Positions 62,865-64,000 of a stretch of DNA of 64,000 nucleotides are shown here, in pieces. Every line of letters begins with the position of its first letter. Within the stretch, counting starts at the first letter, position 1. The stretch lies in contig NZ_CP009506.1 in the NCBI RefSeq assembly GCF_000970085.1, forward strand, positions 1,798,001-1,862,000. Direction: 5' to 3'. Below the pieces are notes generated by a model. That model did no database searches and was not told the origin of the DNA. It worked only from the letters and a program-made list of their open reading frames with translations. The stretch is from Methanosarcina siciliae T4/M. GTDB taxonomy: Archaea; Halobacteriota; Methanosarcinia; Methanosarcinales; Methanosarcinaceae. The position numbers and the translations under genes are program-made.

Positions 62865-63373
62865 TCAGCCGGTTAATATACTACCGGGCCTCGGGAACTT
62901 GAACCTTTCCTTTTTCCTTACCCATGCCGTACAGGGATGGAGCCGGCCTGTTAGCAGAGAAATACCTTTTTTTGGCCCCCAAGGCCATTTCTCCAGAAGA
63001 TAGAACGTCTCCGTCAGTTTGTCTGGCGGCCCTTCACAAAAGTAGAATAACTAGAATTCCGGGCTGCCTCTACTTTCTTTTCCTCTTTTTTAGCGTTCTC
63101 ATCGTTTTTTTGGGAAAGACCGCTCTCCTGCATCTCTTTATTTTACCATTATTTTAAGTAAGTCTTCTTTGAGCATGGATTACTTTTTCCCATAGGCGTC
63201 TGCTTGAGAGTAACGAAACAGACCTCGTGCTGTTGCGATTACATCGCAACTCCCAGAAAATCTCCGATTTCCTGTGATCCCGAAGCGAAACTCGGGCGGG
63301 AAATGAACGACATGATAAAGTGAATAAGGTTGTAACGGTAGTAGAAATTGTAATTTCAAACCTCATGGCAGGC
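62865..63373. other. Intergenic region with dispersed repeat
   Basis: Mostly occupied by the inverted copy of the repeat described at 44.5 kb (63013-63286). No gene supported. Confidence 0.4.
63013..63286 (-). repeat. Dispersed repeat, copy 2 (inverted)
   Basis: The minus strand has GGATCACAGGAAATCGGAGA and TTTTCTGGGAGTT (63286-63249), then CTTTTGTGAAGGGCCGCCAG (63042-63023), in the order of the copy at 44509-44668, but with about 205 bases between the blocks instead of 70. Confidence 0.7.
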
Positions 63374-64000
63374 TTAACGGAAAGCCTGCCGGCTGTCCCG
63401 ATCCCATTTCCATGGCTCGTCAAGGATATTGACAGTAACGTTTTCTATTCCTTTAATGCTCATTACTTTTCTCTTTACCTGAGTTTTAAAGTATTCTATC
63501 ATGGGGCAGGAACTCGATGTCAATACAAGATCTACATCTACATTTTTCCCGTCCACTATAACTTCCTTGACAAAACCCAGGTTGATGATATCTACTCCAA
63601 CTGCAGGATCGATCACATCTTTTAGCAGGGAATAAATCTGCTCATCTTTTTTGGGGAGGCTCTCTGAGCCTATAAAGGACAATGGCACGGGCGTGGTTGA
63701 TGCTTTTTCATGGGCCTGGAACCGTTCCTCTAACCTGCTCATGCGGTCAAGCACCTGACTTATTACGGTAAGCACGGGGTCTGGTAACTTATTGTGATCC
63801 AGCTGCTCTGAGGGTACGGACGACTGTGGCGTTCCTGCAATCCTGGCAGGGACTCCGACTACGGTGGCTTCGGGTGGGACTGACCGAACCACAACCGAAC
63901 CAGCACCTACTTTTGCCCCTCTTCCTACCGTAATTGGTCCGAGTACAATTGCACCTGAGCCGAGAACAGCATTATTTTCAATAGTGGGGTGTCGCTTTTT
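63374..64000 (-). CDS. cysE: Serine O-acetyltransferase fused to a DUF59 (MIP18) domain, C-terminal part
   Basis: At least 209 residues, running beyond the window. The N-terminal part here is KRHPTIENNAVLGSGAIVLG, PITVGRGAKVGAGSVVVRSV and PPEATVVGVPARIAG: the hexapeptide beta-helix of CysE. A linker with a short coiled coil (VISQVLDRMSRLEERFQAHE) leads to a DUF59/MIP18 domain: IYSLLKDVIDPAVGVDIINL, VDVDLVLTSSSCPMI with its conserved Cys, and VKRKVMSIKGIENV. CysE makes O-acetylserine for cysteine; DUF59 proteins take part in Fe-S assembly. No stop or frameshift separates the two. Confidence 0.88.
   Translation of the reverse strand, partial: KKRHPTIENNAVLGSGAIVLGPITVGRGAKVGAGSVVVRSVPPEATVVGVPARIAGTPQSSVPSEQLDHNKLPDPVLTVISQVLDRMSRLEERFQAHEKASTTPVPLSFIGSESLPKKDEQIYSLLKDVIDPAVGVDIINLGFVKEVIVDGKNVDVDLVLTSSSCPMIEYFKTQVKRKVMSIKGIENVTVNILDEPWKWDRDSRQAFR

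Overview
The window is archaeal chromosome from a Methanosarcina-type methanogen. The strongest evidence is a dimethylamine methyltransferase gene (mtbB) read through an in-frame amber codon that encodes pyrrolysine, sitting between its corrinoid protein (mtbC) and a permease. Archaeal TATA boxes, long AT-rich intergenic stretches, PKD/beta-propeller surface proteins, mptE, archaeal-type ileS and a Cys/DUF1638-rich regulon fit the same assignment.

Layout. 0-7 kb: the tail of a nitrogenase-component-1-like gene, a HAD phosphatase next to a complete insertion sequence, a methyltransferase, and two genes broken by frameshifts (a membrane Clp-fold protease and a radical SAM protein). 7-22.8 kb: a defence island with an AAA ATPase + DUF4276 pair, a DUF1016 nuclease, and a type I restriction-modification operon (hsdM-hsdS-X-Y-hsdR) with a TIGR02391 protein and a GmrSD-like DUF262/HNH protein between hsdS and hsdR. 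It ends in a decayed nucleotidyltransferase pair. 23-29.3 kb: a secreted Cu/Zn superoxide dismutase, a CinA/nucleotidylyltransferase fusion, and the dimethylamine operon with unusual tandem repeats in both non-coding leaders. 29.4-34.5 kb: a DUF4143 ATPase, small zinc proteins, two related promoter-driven non-coding units and a secreted protein.

34.5-40 kb is the most novel part. It would normally be left blank. It holds six tiny minus-strand genes (24-37 codons) with strong Shine-Dalgarno sites, encoding Cys/Gly/Trp/Tyr-rich peptides, in three clusters. Each cluster has the same conserved promoter, the same 5' leader hairpin (with a covarying base pair) and a 3' hairpin. The clusters lie in an old segmental duplication that also left decayed copies of mptE, the ileS 3' end and the secreted-protein gene.

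40-64 kb: mptE and ileS, a phosphate transporter with its DUF47 partner, a NifX-like protein, a TetR regulon of two DUF1638 proteins with palindromic operators overlapping the TATA box, a carotenoid-biosynthesis membrane protein, a tRNA 3' fragment, an ABC exporter sharing a duplicated promoter with an HTH regulator, secreted proteins, an IS1634-type element with target duplication, thiM and thiE, and the end of a CysE-DUF59 fusion. Functions are family inferences from reading the sequence; no database search was possible.
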